Part shown: positions 40,336-48,922 of the stretch, one piece after another
Layout: every line of letters starts with the position of its first letter
Position numbering within the stretch: position 1 is the stretch's first letter
Source: Mycolicibacter senuensis
GTDB lineage: Bacteria; Actinomycetota; Actinomycetes; Mycobacteriales; Mycobacteriaceae
Length of the DNA stretch: 64,000 nt
NCBI RefSeq assembly: GCF_002101885.1
Contig: NZ_LQPS01000054.1
Coordinates: 124,001 to 188,000, forward strand
Direction of reading: 5' to 3'
Notes under the pieces: model-generated
What the model saw: only the letters and a program-made list of their open reading frames with translations
What the model was told of the DNA's origin: nothing
Database searches by the model: none
Program-made: the position numbers and the translations under genes

Positions 40336-41630
40336 GACGGCCTCCCGGCGAGTTTGGGCCCCAGGTCCGGCTCGGGCGTTTCGCGCCAGTCATGCGGCAG
40401 CAGGTGATCCAGCACGTCGTCGACGGTCACCGCCCCCAACAGGTGATTCTGTTCGTCGAGCACCGGGCCGCAGACCAGGTTGTAGGCGGCGAAATAGCGG
40501 GTCAGCTCGGCCAGCGAGACTTCGGCGTTCAGCGCCGGCAGGTCGGAGTCGACGATCCCGCCGATGAGCTCGGCCGGCGGCACCCGCAGCAGCCGCTGCA
40601 GCGGCACGCAGCCCAGATAGTGGCCGGTCGGGGTGGCGGTCGGCGGGCGCGTCACGAACACCAGCGACGACAGCGCCGGGGTCAGGTCGGGGTCGCGCAC
40701 GCGGGCCAGCGCCTCGGCGACCGAGGTGTCGGCGGTCAGCACCACCGGGTTGGACGTCATCAACCCGCCGGCGGTGTCGGGGGAGTGCTCCAGCAGGCGA
40801 CGGACCGGATCGGAGTCGTCGGGGTCCATCCGCGCCAGCAGCAACTCCGCGTCGTTGGGGTTCATCGCCCCCAGCAGGTCGGCGGCGTCGTCGGGATCCA
40901 TCTCCTCCAGGACATCGGCCGCGCGTTCGGTGCCCAGCTGGCCCAGCACCGCGGCCTGCCGCTCCTCGGGCAGTTCCTGCAGGATGTCGGCCAAGCGGCC
41001 GTTGTCCAGGGCGTTGATCACCTCGAAGCGCCGCTTGGGCGGCAGCTCGCGGATGGCGTCGGCCACCTCGATCGGCCGCCAGCCCTCGAACTGCTGCAGC
41101 AGCTGGGCCACGCCCTGTCCGGGCATGGCCAGCGCAGAGGGGGTCAGCCCCTGCACGTTGTGCCAGTCCACGATGTGCACGGCGGCGCGCCGGCCCAGCC
41201 GCCGCGAGTGGCGCACCGCGATCCGGGTCACCAGCCAGTCGCGGGTGCGGCTCTGCTCGATGGCCAGGTCGGTGATCGTCACGTCGACGCCGGCCAGCTC
41301 CGGCAGTTCGGGATCGGTGACCCGGACTTTGGTGTCCAGTACCTGTCCGAGCACCAGCACCTCACCGGGCCGCTGGGTGAACTTGCGCAGCGATACGGTT
41401 CCGGTGTTGAGGGTGACCGCGTTGGGCTCGATCGCCGCGACCCGGAGAATGGGTACGAAAATGCGTCTACGGGTTGGTAGTTCGACGACGAGGCCCAGAA
41501 CGCGCGGCTGTTGACGCACGATGCTGAGGCTGACCACGACATCGCGGACCCGTCCCACGGATTCGCCGAACGGGCCCAGCACCAGCATCCGCGCCAGGCG
41601 CGCTGCGTAAACCCTGTTGCTCGACGCCAT
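40332..41630 (-). CDS. MgtE N-terminal/CBS domain protein (Rv1232c-like)
   Basis: The 432-residue soluble protein has an N-terminal PRC-barrel-like part (about 1-150), an MgtE-N helical repeat domain (about 170-290, with LPEERQAAVLGQL and LEEMDPDDAADLLG) and a CBS pair (about 295-415). It resembles the cytosolic sensor half of an MgtE Mg2+ channel but has no transmembrane channel domain. It may sense Mg2+ or nucleotides for another membrane protein, such as the coupled DUF1003 protein. TACCCT (complement of 41638-41643) lies 7 nt before ATG 41630, a leaderless arrangement. Confidence 0.88.
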   Translation of the reverse strand: MASSNRVYAARLARMLVLGPFGESVGRVRDVVVSLSIVRQQPRVLGLVVELPTRRRIFVPILRVAAIEPNAVTLNTGTVSLRKFTQRPGEVLVLGQVLDTKVRVTDPELPELAGVDVTITDLAIEQSRTRDWLVTRIAVRHSRRLGRRAAVHIVDWHNVQGLTPSALAMPGQGVAQLLQQFEGWRPIEVADAIRELPPKRRFEVINALDNGRLADILQELPEERQAAVLGQLGTERAADVLEEMDPDDAADLLGAMNPNDAELLLARMDPDDSDPVRRLLEHSPDTAGGLMTSNPVVLTADTSVAEALARVRDPDLTPALSSLVFVTRPPTATPTGHYLGCVPLQRLLRVPPAELIGGIVDSDLPALNAEVSLAELTRYFAAYNLVCGPVLDEQNHLLGAVTVDDVLDHLLPHDWRETPEPDLGPKLAGRPS

Positions 41631-41637
41631 GGTTGAA

Positions 41638-41643
41638 AGGGTA
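41638..41643 (-). promoter_or_regulatory. -10 box TACCCT of the MgtE-N/CBS gene
   Basis: The minus-strand TACCCT fits TANNNT and ends 7 nt before the ATG. The same 24-bp gap holds the plus-strand ribosome-binding site TAGGAG (41642-41647) for the CitE-like gene, so promoter and translation signals share bases. Confidence 0.5.
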
Positions 41644-41654
41644 GGAGTGTTTAG

Positions 41655-42623
41655 GTGACCAACGCATATCGCCCCCGCCGTACCTGCCTGTCGGTGCCCG
41701 GTAGCAGCCAGAAGATGATCGACAAGGCCAAGGGCCTGCCCGCGGACCAGATCTTCCTCGATCTGGAGGATGCCGTGGCCCCCGACGCCAAGGAGCAGGC
41801 CCGCAGTCGGGTCGCCGAGGCGCTCACGGCATCGGACTGGCGTGCGCCGCTGCTGGGCGTGCGGGTCAACGACTGGACGACACCGTGGACGCACGCCGAC
41901 CTGATCGAGGTGGTCTCGGCCGTCGGCGCCGCCGGTACCCGGCTCGACGTGATCGTGTTGCCGAAGGTGTCCGAGGCATCCCATGTGCAGGCCCTGGATC
42001 TGTTGCTGACCCAGCTCGAGACCGTCCACGGCCTGCCGGTCGGCCAGATCGGCGTCGACGCCCAGATCGAGGACGCCCGCGGGCTGACCAACATCAACGC
42101 AATCGCCGCCGCCCCCCGGGTGCAGGCGCTGGTGCTGGGCCCGGCCGACCTGATGGCCAGCCTCAACACCCGCACGCTGGAGGTCGGCGAGCAACCCGAG
42201 GGCTACACCGAGGGCGACGCATATCACCACGTGCTGATGACGATCCTGGTCGCCGCGCGCGCCCACGGGATCGCCGCCGTCGACGGGCCCTACCTGAAGG
42301 TTCGCGACGTCGAGGCGTTCCGGCGGGTGGCCGGGCGTTCGGCCGCCCTGGGTTTCGACGGCAAATGGGTGTTGCACCCCGACCAGATCGCGGCGGGCAA
42401 CGAGATCTTCAGTCCGCGGCAGGGCGAGTACGACCATGCCGAGCTGATCCTGGAGGCCTACGCGTGGCACACCTCGCAGGCCGGCGGTGCTCGCGGCGCG
42501 GTGATGCTCGGCGACGAGATGCTCGACGAGGCCAGCCGCAAGATGGCGCTGGTGGTGGCGGGCAAGGGCCGGGCGGCCGGGATGCGCCGCGAGGCCGAGC
42601 CGTTCACGCCGCCGTCGGCCTAG
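41655..42623 (+). CDS. HpcH/HpaI aldolase or CitE-like CoA ester lyase
   Basis: The 322-residue TIM-barrel protein has the CitE family markers RRTCLSVPGSSQKMIDKA (as RRTCLSVPGS), DLEDAVAPDAKEQAR and the C-terminal KWVLHPDQI. Such enzymes cleave CoA esters like L-malyl-CoA, citramalyl-CoA or 3-hydroxy-3-methylglutaryl-CoA. The substrate is not evident. A GTG at 41655 follows TAGGAG by 7 nt. It seems inserted relative to M. tuberculosis, which has Rv1232c and Rv1233c adjacent. Confidence 0.87.
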   Translation: MTNAYRPRRTCLSVPGSSQKMIDKAKGLPADQIFLDLEDAVAPDAKEQARSRVAEALTASDWRAPLLGVRVNDWTTPWTHADLIEVVSAVGAAGTRLDVIVLPKVSEASHVQALDLLLTQLETVHGLPVGQIGVDAQIEDARGLTNINAIAAAPRVQALVLGPADLMASLNTRTLEVGEQPEGYTEGDAYHHVLMTILVAARAHGIAAVDGPYLKVRDVEAFRRVAGRSAALGFDGKWVLHPDQIAAGNEIFSPRQGEYDHAELILEAYAWHTSQAGGARGAVMLGDEMLDEASRKMALVVAGKGRAAGMRREAEPFTPPSA

Positions 42624-42660
42624 CGGTCTGCCCGGCTGGGCGCCTACCTCTGCGCGGGGC

Positions 42661-43329
42661 TCAATTCAGGGCGATCATCGCCAGGACGAACGAGAGCACC
42701 ACCGCCGCACCGCCGACCGCGGTGCCGGCCACCGCCATGCCGTGGCCGGCTTCACCGGTGCGCTTGATCTGGCCCAGGGCGATCACACCCAGCGTGGCGC
42801 CGACGATGGCCAGCGGCCAGAACAGCAGGCCCAGCAGCGCGACCACCAGGGAACAGACCGCCACGATGTTGGTCTTCTGCGGCTGGCCCGGGTTGAAGTA
42901 GCCGCCCGGGTAGGGCGTGCCGTAGCCCTGCGGCGAATACCCGGGAGGTGCGCCGTAGCCCGGCGGGTAACCGGGAGGCGTGCCCGGATAGTCGGCCGGC
43001 GCGCCGTAGCCCGGTGGTGTGCCGCTGCCCGGATAGTCGGCCGGCTGGCCATAGCCCGGTGGCGGATAGCCGCCCGGTGGCGGCGGCGGGGGAAATCCGC
43101 CGGTCGGCGGCGGCGGGTAGCCGCCGGCGGCCGAGGGTGGCGGAAATCCGCTCGGTGGGTAACCGGGTGGAGGGGCCTGCGGGTAACCGGGCGGTGGGGG
43201 AGGATAGCCCCCGTAGCCCGACGGGTTGGCCCAACCGCTCTGCTCGGGCCCGGGCGCACCCGCGTCGGGCCAGGGTTGGTCGGCATTGGGTCGTGGATTC
43301 TCGCCAGAATCCCCGCCGGGAGCTGTCAT
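42661..43329 (-). CDS. proline-rich DUF4190 membrane protein (Rv1233c-like)
   Basis: The 222-residue protein has a long Pro/Gly/Tyr-rich cytoplasmic segment (about 30-145, PPGY and YPPPP units) followed by a two-helix DUF4190 membrane domain (about 150-220). It matches Rv1233c in position and kind. The disordered part may bind partner proteins, as in other mycobacterial septal or pole proteins. TAGGTT (complement of 43337-43342) lies 7 nt before ATG 43329. It is divergent from the next membrane protein gene. Confidence 0.85.
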   Translation of the reverse strand: MTAPGGDSGENPRPNADQPWPDAGAPGPEQSGWANPSGYGGYPPPPPGYPQAPPPGYPPSGFPPPSAAGGYPPPPTGGFPPPPPPGGYPPPGYGQPADYPGSGTPPGYGAPADYPGTPPGYPPGYGAPPGYSPQGYGTPYPGGYFNPGQPQKTNIVAVCSLVVALLGLLFWPLAIVGATLGVIALGQIKRTGEAGHGMAVAGTAVGGAAVVLSFVLAMIALN

Positions 43330-43336
43330 GCTGTTC

Positions 43337-43342
43337 AACCTA
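43337..43342 (-). promoter_or_regulatory. -10 box TAGGTT of the DUF4190 gene
   Basis: Minus-strand TAGGTT fits TANNNT and ends 7 nt before the start codon, with no ribosome-binding site. Confidence 0.45.
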
Positions 43343-43424
43343 GCGGATGCATCGGGCACCGGACCCGCGCGGAGTGCCGGTCCGCCATCCCCGAAGTGTC
43401 CCGGAACGAGGAGAGAGAAACCCC

Positions 43425-43949
43425 ATGACCAGCCCTTTTCAGTCCGGACAGGCGCCCGATCCGCTCGGTGCGGCGGCCGCGGGTCGGCGAGACGTGGCCC
43501 GGCTGCCCACACCGCCCAAAGGTTGGCCGATCGGGGCCTATCCCACCTACGCCGAGGCGCAGCGGGCAGTGGACTATCTGTCCGATCAACAGTTCCCGGT
43601 GCACCAGGTGACGATCGTCGGCGTCGACCTGATGCAGGTCGAACGGGTCACCGGTCGGCTCACCTGGCCCAAGGTGCTCGGCGGCGGGGTGTTGACCGGC
43701 GCTTGGCTGGGCCTGTTCATCGGCCTGGTGTTGGGCATCTTCAGCGAGAACCCGGCACAGGCGTTGGTGACCGGTCTGATCGCCGGGGTGTTCTTCGGCC
43801 TGATCACATCGTCGGTGCCCTACGCGATGGCCCGCGGCACAAGGGATTTCAGCTCGACCATGCAGCTGGTCGCGGGACGCTACGACGTGCTGTGCGACCC
43901 GCAGAGCGCCGAGCAGGGCCGGGACCTGTTGGCGAAGCTGACGCTCTGA
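43425..43949 (+). CDS. membrane protein with general stress protein 17M-like domain (Rv1234-like)
   Basis: The 174-residue product has an N-terminal soluble domain (about 25-70, with YPTYAEAQRAVDYLSDQQF in two parts) of the kind found in general stress proteins. Two transmembrane helices (about 80-130, rich in GxxxG) and a short tail follow. ATG 43425 is preceded by GAGGAGAGAG. It corresponds to Rv1234 and lies 73 bp upstream of the trehalose importer operon. Function is unknown; a gating or stress role is only inferred. Confidence 0.85.
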   Translation: MTSPFQSGQAPDPLGAAAAGRRDVARLPTPPKGWPIGAYPTYAEAQRAVDYLSDQQFPVHQVTIVGVDLMQVERVTGRLTWPKVLGGGVLTGAWLGLFIGLVLGIFSENPAQALVTGLIAGVFFGLITSSVPYAMARGTRDFSSTMQLVAGRYDVLCDPQSAEQGRDLLAKLTL

Positions 43950-44022
43950 CTCCGCGTTGTTGCACAGCGCGGCCGACCGGCCTTACCGTTCTGGCACGGA
44001 ACGGCAACGGGAGGCGGGTGGC

Positions 44023-45441
44023 GTGGCGAGTCGGCGCGGACGCGTTCGACGGCTGGGCGCGGCCGCGCTGGCGGTACTGACCGTCGTATCCGGGTCGGCC
44101 TGCGGTTGGGCCGGGCGCGATGACGACGGCCTGGTGGTCAGCGTGTACACCCCGGCCAACGACACCGCGACGTTCCGGGTGCTCGCCCAGCGCTGTACCG
44201 AACAGGCCGGTGGCCGCTACCGCGTCGAGCAGTTCAGCCTGCCGCGAGCCGCCGACGACCAGCGCCTACAACTGGCCCGCCGGCTCACCGGCAACGACCG
44301 CACGCTGGACGTCATGGGCCTGGATGTGGTGTGGACCGCGGAGTTCGCCGAGGCCGGCTGGGCGTTGCCGCTGTCGGACGACCCGGCCGGTGCGGCCGAG
44401 GCCGACGCCGTCGCCGACACCTTGCCGGGCCCGCTGGCGACCGCCCGCTGGCGACAGCGGCTCTATGCCGCCCCGATCATCACCAACACCCAACTGCTTT
44501 GGTACCGGCCGGATCTGATGGCCGCTGCGCCGTCGACCTGGGACACGATGGTCGCCGAGGCGGGCCGGTTGCGTGCCGCCGGTGAGCCGAGCTGGATCGC
44601 GGTGCAGGCCAAGCAGTACGAGGGGCTGGTGGTGTGGTTCAACACCTTGCTGGCAAGTGCGGGCGGCCGGGTGCTCGACGATGACGGCAAGACCGTCACG
44701 CTGACCGACACCGCCGAGCACCGGGCCGCCACCGTTGCGGCGCTGCGGATCATGCGGGCGGTGGCGACCGCTCCGGGTGCTGATCCGTCGATCACCCAAA
44801 GCGACGAGGGCACCGCTCGGCTGGCGTTTGAGCAGGGCAAGGCGGCGCTGGAGGTCAACTGGCCGTTCGTGCTGCCGTCGATGCTGGAGAACGCCGTCAA
44901 GGGCGGCGTCGCGTTCCTGCCGCTGGACCGGCGTCCGGATCTGGCCGGCACCATCAACGAGCTGGGCATGTTCGTCCCCAGCGACGCCCAGTACCGGATG
45001 GCCTACGAGGCCAGTCGCGGCGTGCTCGGGTTCGCGCCGTATCCGGCGGTGTCGCCCGGCCGGCCGGCCAAGGTGACCCTCGGCGGGCTGAACCTGGCGG
45101 TGGCCCGGACCACTCGGCATCGCGCCCAGGCGTTCGAAGCGGTGCGGTGCCTGCGCGACGTCGCCAACCAGAAGTACCTTGCGATCGACGGCGGGCTGCC
45201 CCCGGTGCGCGCCTCGCTGTACTCCGATCCGCAGCTGCAGGAGAAATACCCGCACCACAACCTGATTCGCGACCAGCTCACCGAAGCGGCGGTGCGTCCG
45301 GTCACGCCGGTCTATCAGGCGGTGTCGACGCGGATATCGGCGACGCTGGCGCCGATCACCGCGATCGATCCGGAGCGCACCGCCGACAAGCTCACCGCCG
45401 AGGTGCGCAAGGCCATCGACGGCAAGGGGCTGATCCCGTGA
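44023..45441 (+). CDS. lpqY: trehalose-binding lipoprotein LpqY
   Basis: The 472-residue ABC solute-binding protein matches LpqY (Rv1235) with conserved blocks such as RLTGNDRTLDVM and AEFAEAGWALPLS. The N-terminus is a signal peptide ending in a loose lipobox SGSAC, so it should be anchored on the outer side of the membrane. It binds trehalose released by mycolyl transfer and passes it to SugA/SugB. GGGAGG lies 8 nt before GTG 44023, deciding the start over the longer open frame. It heads a four-gene import operon. Confidence 0.95.
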   Translation: MASRRGRVRRLGAAALAVLTVVSGSACGWAGRDDDGLVVSVYTPANDTATFRVLAQRCTEQAGGRYRVEQFSLPRAADDQRLQLARRLTGNDRTLDVMGLDVVWTAEFAEAGWALPLSDDPAGAAEADAVADTLPGPLATARWRQRLYAAPIITNTQLLWYRPDLMAAAPSTWDTMVAEAGRLRAAGEPSWIAVQAKQYEGLVVWFNTLLASAGGRVLDDDGKTVTLTDTAEHRAATVAALRIMRAVATAPGADPSITQSDEGTARLAFEQGKAALEVNWPFVLPSMLENAVKGGVAFLPLDRRPDLAGTINELGMFVPSDAQYRMAYEASRGVLGFAPYPAVSPGRPAKVTLGGLNLAVARTTRHRAQAFEAVRCLRDVANQKYLAIDGGLPPVRASLYSDPQLQEKYPHHNLIRDQLTEAAVRPVTPVYQAVSTRISATLAPITAIDPERTADKLTAEVRKAIDGKGLIP

Positions 45442-45451
45442 GCGGTGCCCC

Positions 45452-46333
45452 GTGACGTCCCGCGCCGACGAGGCGTCCCAGCGGCGGCTGGCGTTGCTGC
45501 TCGTCGCCCCGGCCGTGCTTTTGATGCTGGCCGTGACGGCCTATCCGATCGGGTATGCGATCTGGCTGAGCCTGCTGCGCTACAACCTGGCCACCCCCGA
45601 CGACACCGCCTTCGTCGGCCTGGCCAACTACCAGACCACCCTGACCGACTCGTATTGGTGGACGGCGTTCGCGGTGACGCTGGGCATCACCGTGGTCTCG
45701 GTGGCCATCGAGTTCGTGCTGGGACTGGCGTTGGCGCTGGTGATGCACCGCAGCCTGTTCGCCAAGGGCATGGTGCGCACCGCGGTACTGGTGCCCTACG
45801 GCATCGTCACGGTCGCCGCCGCCTACAGCTGGTATTACGCCTGGACACCGGGCACCGGTTATCTGGCGAATCTGCTGCCCGCCGGCAGTGCGCCGTTGAC
45901 CCAGCAGTTGCCGTCGCTGGGCATCGTGGTGGTCGCCGAGGTGTGGAAGACGACACCGTTCATGGCGCTGCTGCTGCTGGCCGGGCTGGCGCTGGTGCCC
46001 GAGGATCTGCTCAAGGCGGCCCAGGTCGACGGTGCCGGCGCCTGGCGGCGTCTGGTCAGCGTCATCCTGCCGATGATGAAGCCGGCCATCCTGGTGGCGT
46101 TGTTGTTCCGCACCCTGGACGCATTCCGGATCTTCGACAACATCTACGTGCTCACCAACGGCTCCAACAACACCGGTTCGGTGTCGATCCTGGGCTACGA
46201 CAACCTGTTCAAGGGTTTCAACGTCGGCTTGGGTTCGGCGATCTCGGTGCTGATCTTCGTCTGCGTGGCGCTGATCGCGGTGCTGTTCGTCAAGGTGTTC
46301 GGTGCCGCGGCGCCGGGATCGGACCGGAGATGA
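45452..46333 (+). CDS. sugA: trehalose ABC permease SugA
   Basis: The 293-residue protein matches Rv1236. It has six transmembrane helices and the EAA loop with DLLKAAQVDGAGAWRR, where the ATPase docks. It forms the membrane channel with SugB for trehalose recycling. The GTG at 45452 lies 10 bp after lpqY, and the stop overlaps the sugB ATG by 4 bp. Confidence 0.95.
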   Translation: MTSRADEASQRRLALLLVAPAVLLMLAVTAYPIGYAIWLSLLRYNLATPDDTAFVGLANYQTTLTDSYWWTAFAVTLGITVVSVAIEFVLGLALALVMHRSLFAKGMVRTAVLVPYGIVTVAAAYSWYYAWTPGTGYLANLLPAGSAPLTQQLPSLGIVVVAEVWKTTPFMALLLLAGLALVPEDLLKAAQVDGAGAWRRLVSVILPMMKPAILVALLFRTLDAFRIFDNIYVLTNGSNNTGSVSILGYDNLFKGFNVGLGSAISVLIFVCVALIAVLFVKVFGAAAPGSDRR

Positions 46334-47157
46334 CCGACACTCGGCGCCGCGCGGCGTGGCTGATCATCGATGTGGCCGTGGTGGTTTACGCGCTGGTGCC
46401 GGTGCTGTGGATTTTGTCGCTGTCGGTCAAACCGACGTCAACGGTGAAGGACGGCAAGCTGATCCCGTCGTCGGTGACCCTGGACAACTACCGCGGCATC
46501 TTCGCCGGTGATGTGTTCGGGTCGGCGCTGCTCAACTCGCTCGGCATCGGGCTGATCACCACGGTGATCGCGGTGGTGATCGGTGCGATGGCAGCCTACG
46601 CGGTGGCCCGGCTGGACTTCCCCGGCAAACGGCTGCTGGTCGGGGCGGCGCTGCTCATCGCGATGTTCCCCCAGATATCGCTGGTGACACCGATTTTCAA
46701 CATCGAACGGGCCATCGGGCTGTTCGACACCTGGCCGGGACTGATCATCCCCTACATCACCTTCGCGCTGCCGCTGGCGATCTACACCCTGTCGGCGTTC
46801 TTCTCCGAGATCCCGTGGGACCTGGAGAAGGCCGCCAAGATGGACGGCGCCACCCCGGGTCAGGCGTTCCGCAAGGTGATCGCGCCGCTGGCGGCGCCGG
46901 GCATCGTCACCGCGGCGATCCTGGTGTTCATCTTCGCCTGGAACGACCTGCTGCTGGCGTTGTCGCTGACGGCGACCAAGGCGTCGATCACCGCGCCGGT
47001 GGCGATCGCCAACTTCACCGGCAGTTCGCAGTTCGAGGAGCCGACCGGCTCGATCGCCGCCGGCGCGATGGTGATCACGGTGCCGATCATCGTCTTTGTT
47101 CTAATCTTCCAACGACGGATCGTGGCGGGACTGACCTCCGGCGCGGTGAAGGGATAG
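46330..47157 (+). CDS. sugB: trehalose ABC permease SugB
   Basis: The 275-residue protein matches Rv1237, with six transmembrane segments and the EAA loop DLEKAAKMDGATPGQAFR. It pairs with SugA and is driven by SugC. ATG 46330 overlaps the sugA stop (ATGA), and sugC follows after 4 bp, so all four genes form one operon. Confidence 0.95.
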   Translation: MTDTRRRAAWLIIDVAVVVYALVPVLWILSLSVKPTSTVKDGKLIPSSVTLDNYRGIFAGDVFGSALLNSLGIGLITTVIAVVIGAMAAYAVARLDFPGKRLLVGAALLIAMFPQISLVTPIFNIERAIGLFDTWPGLIIPYITFALPLAIYTLSAFFSEIPWDLEKAAKMDGATPGQAFRKVIAPLAAPGIVTAAILVFIFAWNDLLLALSLTATKASITAPVAIANFTGSSQFEEPTGSIAAGAMVITVPIIVFVLIFQRRIVAGLTSGAVKG

Positions 47158-47161
47158 GCCG

Positions 47162-48304
47162 ATGGCAGAGATCGAACTCCTCCACATCAGCAAGAGTTAC
47201 CCCGACGGCGCCGTGGCGGTCAAAGACCTGTCGCTGAGGATCGCCGACGGCGAATTCATCATCCTGGTGGGCCCGTCGGGCTGCGGAAAATCCACCACGC
47301 TGAACATGATCGCGGGGCTGGAGGAGATCTCGTCGGGGGAGTTGCGCATCGGCGGTGAACGCGTCAACGAGAAAGCGCCCAAGGACCGCGACATCGCGAT
47401 GGTGTTCCAGTCCTATGCCCTGTATCCGCACATGACGGTCCGGCAGAACATCGCCTTCCCGCTGACCCTGGCCAAGATGAAGAAGCCGCAGATCGCCGAG
47501 AAGGTCACCGAGGTCGCGAAAATCCTTGACCTGTCGGAGTTTCTGGACCGCAAGCCGTCGCAGTTGTCCGGTGGGCAGCGGCAGCGGGTCGCGATGGGAC
47601 GGGCGATCGTGCGGCATCCCAAGGCGTTTCTGATGGACGAGCCGCTGTCGAACCTGGACGCCAAGCTGCGGGTGCAGATGCGCAGCGAGATCGCCCGGCT
47701 GCAGCGCCGATTGGGCACCACCACCGTCTACGTCACCCACGACCAGACCGAGGCGATGACGCTCGGCGACCGGGTGGTGGTGATGCACGGCGGGATCGCC
47801 CAGCAGATCGGCACCCCCGACGAGCTCTACGAGCGGCCGGCCAATCTGTTCGTCGCGGGTTTCGTCGGCTCGCCGGCGATGAACTTCTTCCCGGCCACGT
47901 TGACCTCGACCGGGGCGCGACTGCCGTTCGGCGAGGTCCCGCTGGCCGCGGAGGTCCGCGACGTCATCGGTCGGCACCCCGGGACCCATCACGACGTCGT
48001 CATCGGCGTGCGTCCCGAACATCTCGGTGACGCCGGTTTGCTCGCCGACGCCGACCGGGCCGGGGCGGTGACCTTCGGCGCGCGCGTCGACCTGGTGGAA
48101 TCGCTGGGCGCCGACAAGTACCTGTACTTCACCCCGAACGAGGCCGCCGGCACGTCGACCGAAAACGGGCTGGTGGCGCGGGTTCCCGCCGCCTCGAAGG
48201 CGGCCGGCGGGCAGCCGATCGAGCTGGCCTTGGACGCCGCCAAGGTGGTGGTGTTCGACGCCGAGTCCGGGGTGAACCTGACCGTAGCGCCGGCTCCGCG
48301 GTGA
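47162..48304 (+). CDS. sugC: trehalose ABC ATPase SugC
   Basis: The 380-residue MalK-type ATPase matches Rv1238. It has Walker A GPSGCGKST, Q-loop FQSYALYPH, signature LSGGQRQRV, Walker B FLMDEPLSNLD and a C-terminal TOBE-type regulatory part (from about residue 240). It energises trehalose import. The stop overlaps the next gene's GTG (GTGA), drawing a SUFU-domain protein into the operon. Confidence 0.96.
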   Translation: MAEIELLHISKSYPDGAVAVKDLSLRIADGEFIILVGPSGCGKSTTLNMIAGLEEISSGELRIGGERVNEKAPKDRDIAMVFQSYALYPHMTVRQNIAFPLTLAKMKKPQIAEKVTEVAKILDLSEFLDRKPSQLSGGQRQRVAMGRAIVRHPKAFLMDEPLSNLDAKLRVQMRSEIARLQRRLGTTTVYVTHDQTEAMTLGDRVVVMHGGIAQQIGTPDELYERPANLFVAGFVGSPAMNFFPATLTSTGARLPFGEVPLAAEVRDVIGRHPGTHHDVVIGVRPEHLGDAGLLADADRAGAVTFGARVDLVESLGADKYLYFTPNEAAGTSTENGLVARVPAASKAAGGQPIELALDAAKVVVFDAESGVNLTVAPAPR

Positions 48305-48906
48305 GCGACGACCTGGACCGGGTGCGTGAGCACCTGAAAGCGCACTACGCGGCTGCCGGCATCGCGTCGGAGCCCGGCGCGGCGCGGGTGACGTTCCTGG
48401 GCGTCGAGCCCGTCGACGTGCTGCGGTTCGGGCCCGGGCCCGACCGGATGGTGCATTACGTCTCGGTGGGCTGCTCACGCCACCCGATGGGCGACCCGGG
48501 CCAGATCCTCGCCGACCCGGTGCACGGTCCGCGCGCGGAGGTCGTGCTGCGGCTGCGGATCTCGGGTTCTGATGCCGGGTTGGCGCGCAGCCTGGCCATG
48601 GTGGCCGCCGCCCCGGTGGTGGAGGGTGTGGTGCTGGCCGCCGATGCGCTGATGGACCTGGGCGGTCCGCTGTGGACGCGGCAGTCGGGCGGCGTGCCGT
48701 TCACCGCGATGCTGCTGGGTGACAGCGATATCGCCGAGTTGGCGCTGGAGGCGCCGCGCGAGCCGGTGCGGTTCTTGTCGGCCATCCCGATCACCGCGAC
48801 CGAGGCGGCCTGGGTGCGGCTCAAGGGCGCCGACGCGATGCGCGAGGCCTGGCGCGCCGACGGGGTGGATGTGCTCGACCCCGACCGCCCCGCCTCCCAG
48901 CCTTAA
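48301..48906 (+). CDS. suppressor-of-fused (SUFU) domain protein at the end of the trehalose operon
   Basis: The 201-residue protein begins with DLDRVREHLKAHY and continues in a SUFU-type domain (VHYVSVGCSRHPMG, LRLRISG, and a late FLSAIPITATEAAWVR). Bacterial SUFU proteins are of unknown function, though some act as immunity proteins against toxins. The GTG overlaps the sugC stop by 4 bp, so it is co-translated with the importer ATPase. A role in regulating the importer is a guess from position. It converges on corA. Confidence 0.82.
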   Translation: MSDDLDRVREHLKAHYAAAGIASEPGAARVTFLGVEPVDVLRFGPGPDRMVHYVSVGCSRHPMGDPGQILADPVHGPRAEVVLRLRISGSDAGLARSLAMVAAAPVVEGVVLAADALMDLGGPLWTRQSGGVPFTAMLLGDSDIAELALEAPREPVRFLSAIPITATEAAWVRLKGADAMREAWRADGVDVLDPDRPASQP

Positions 48907-48922
48907 CCCGAGGGCGGCCAGC

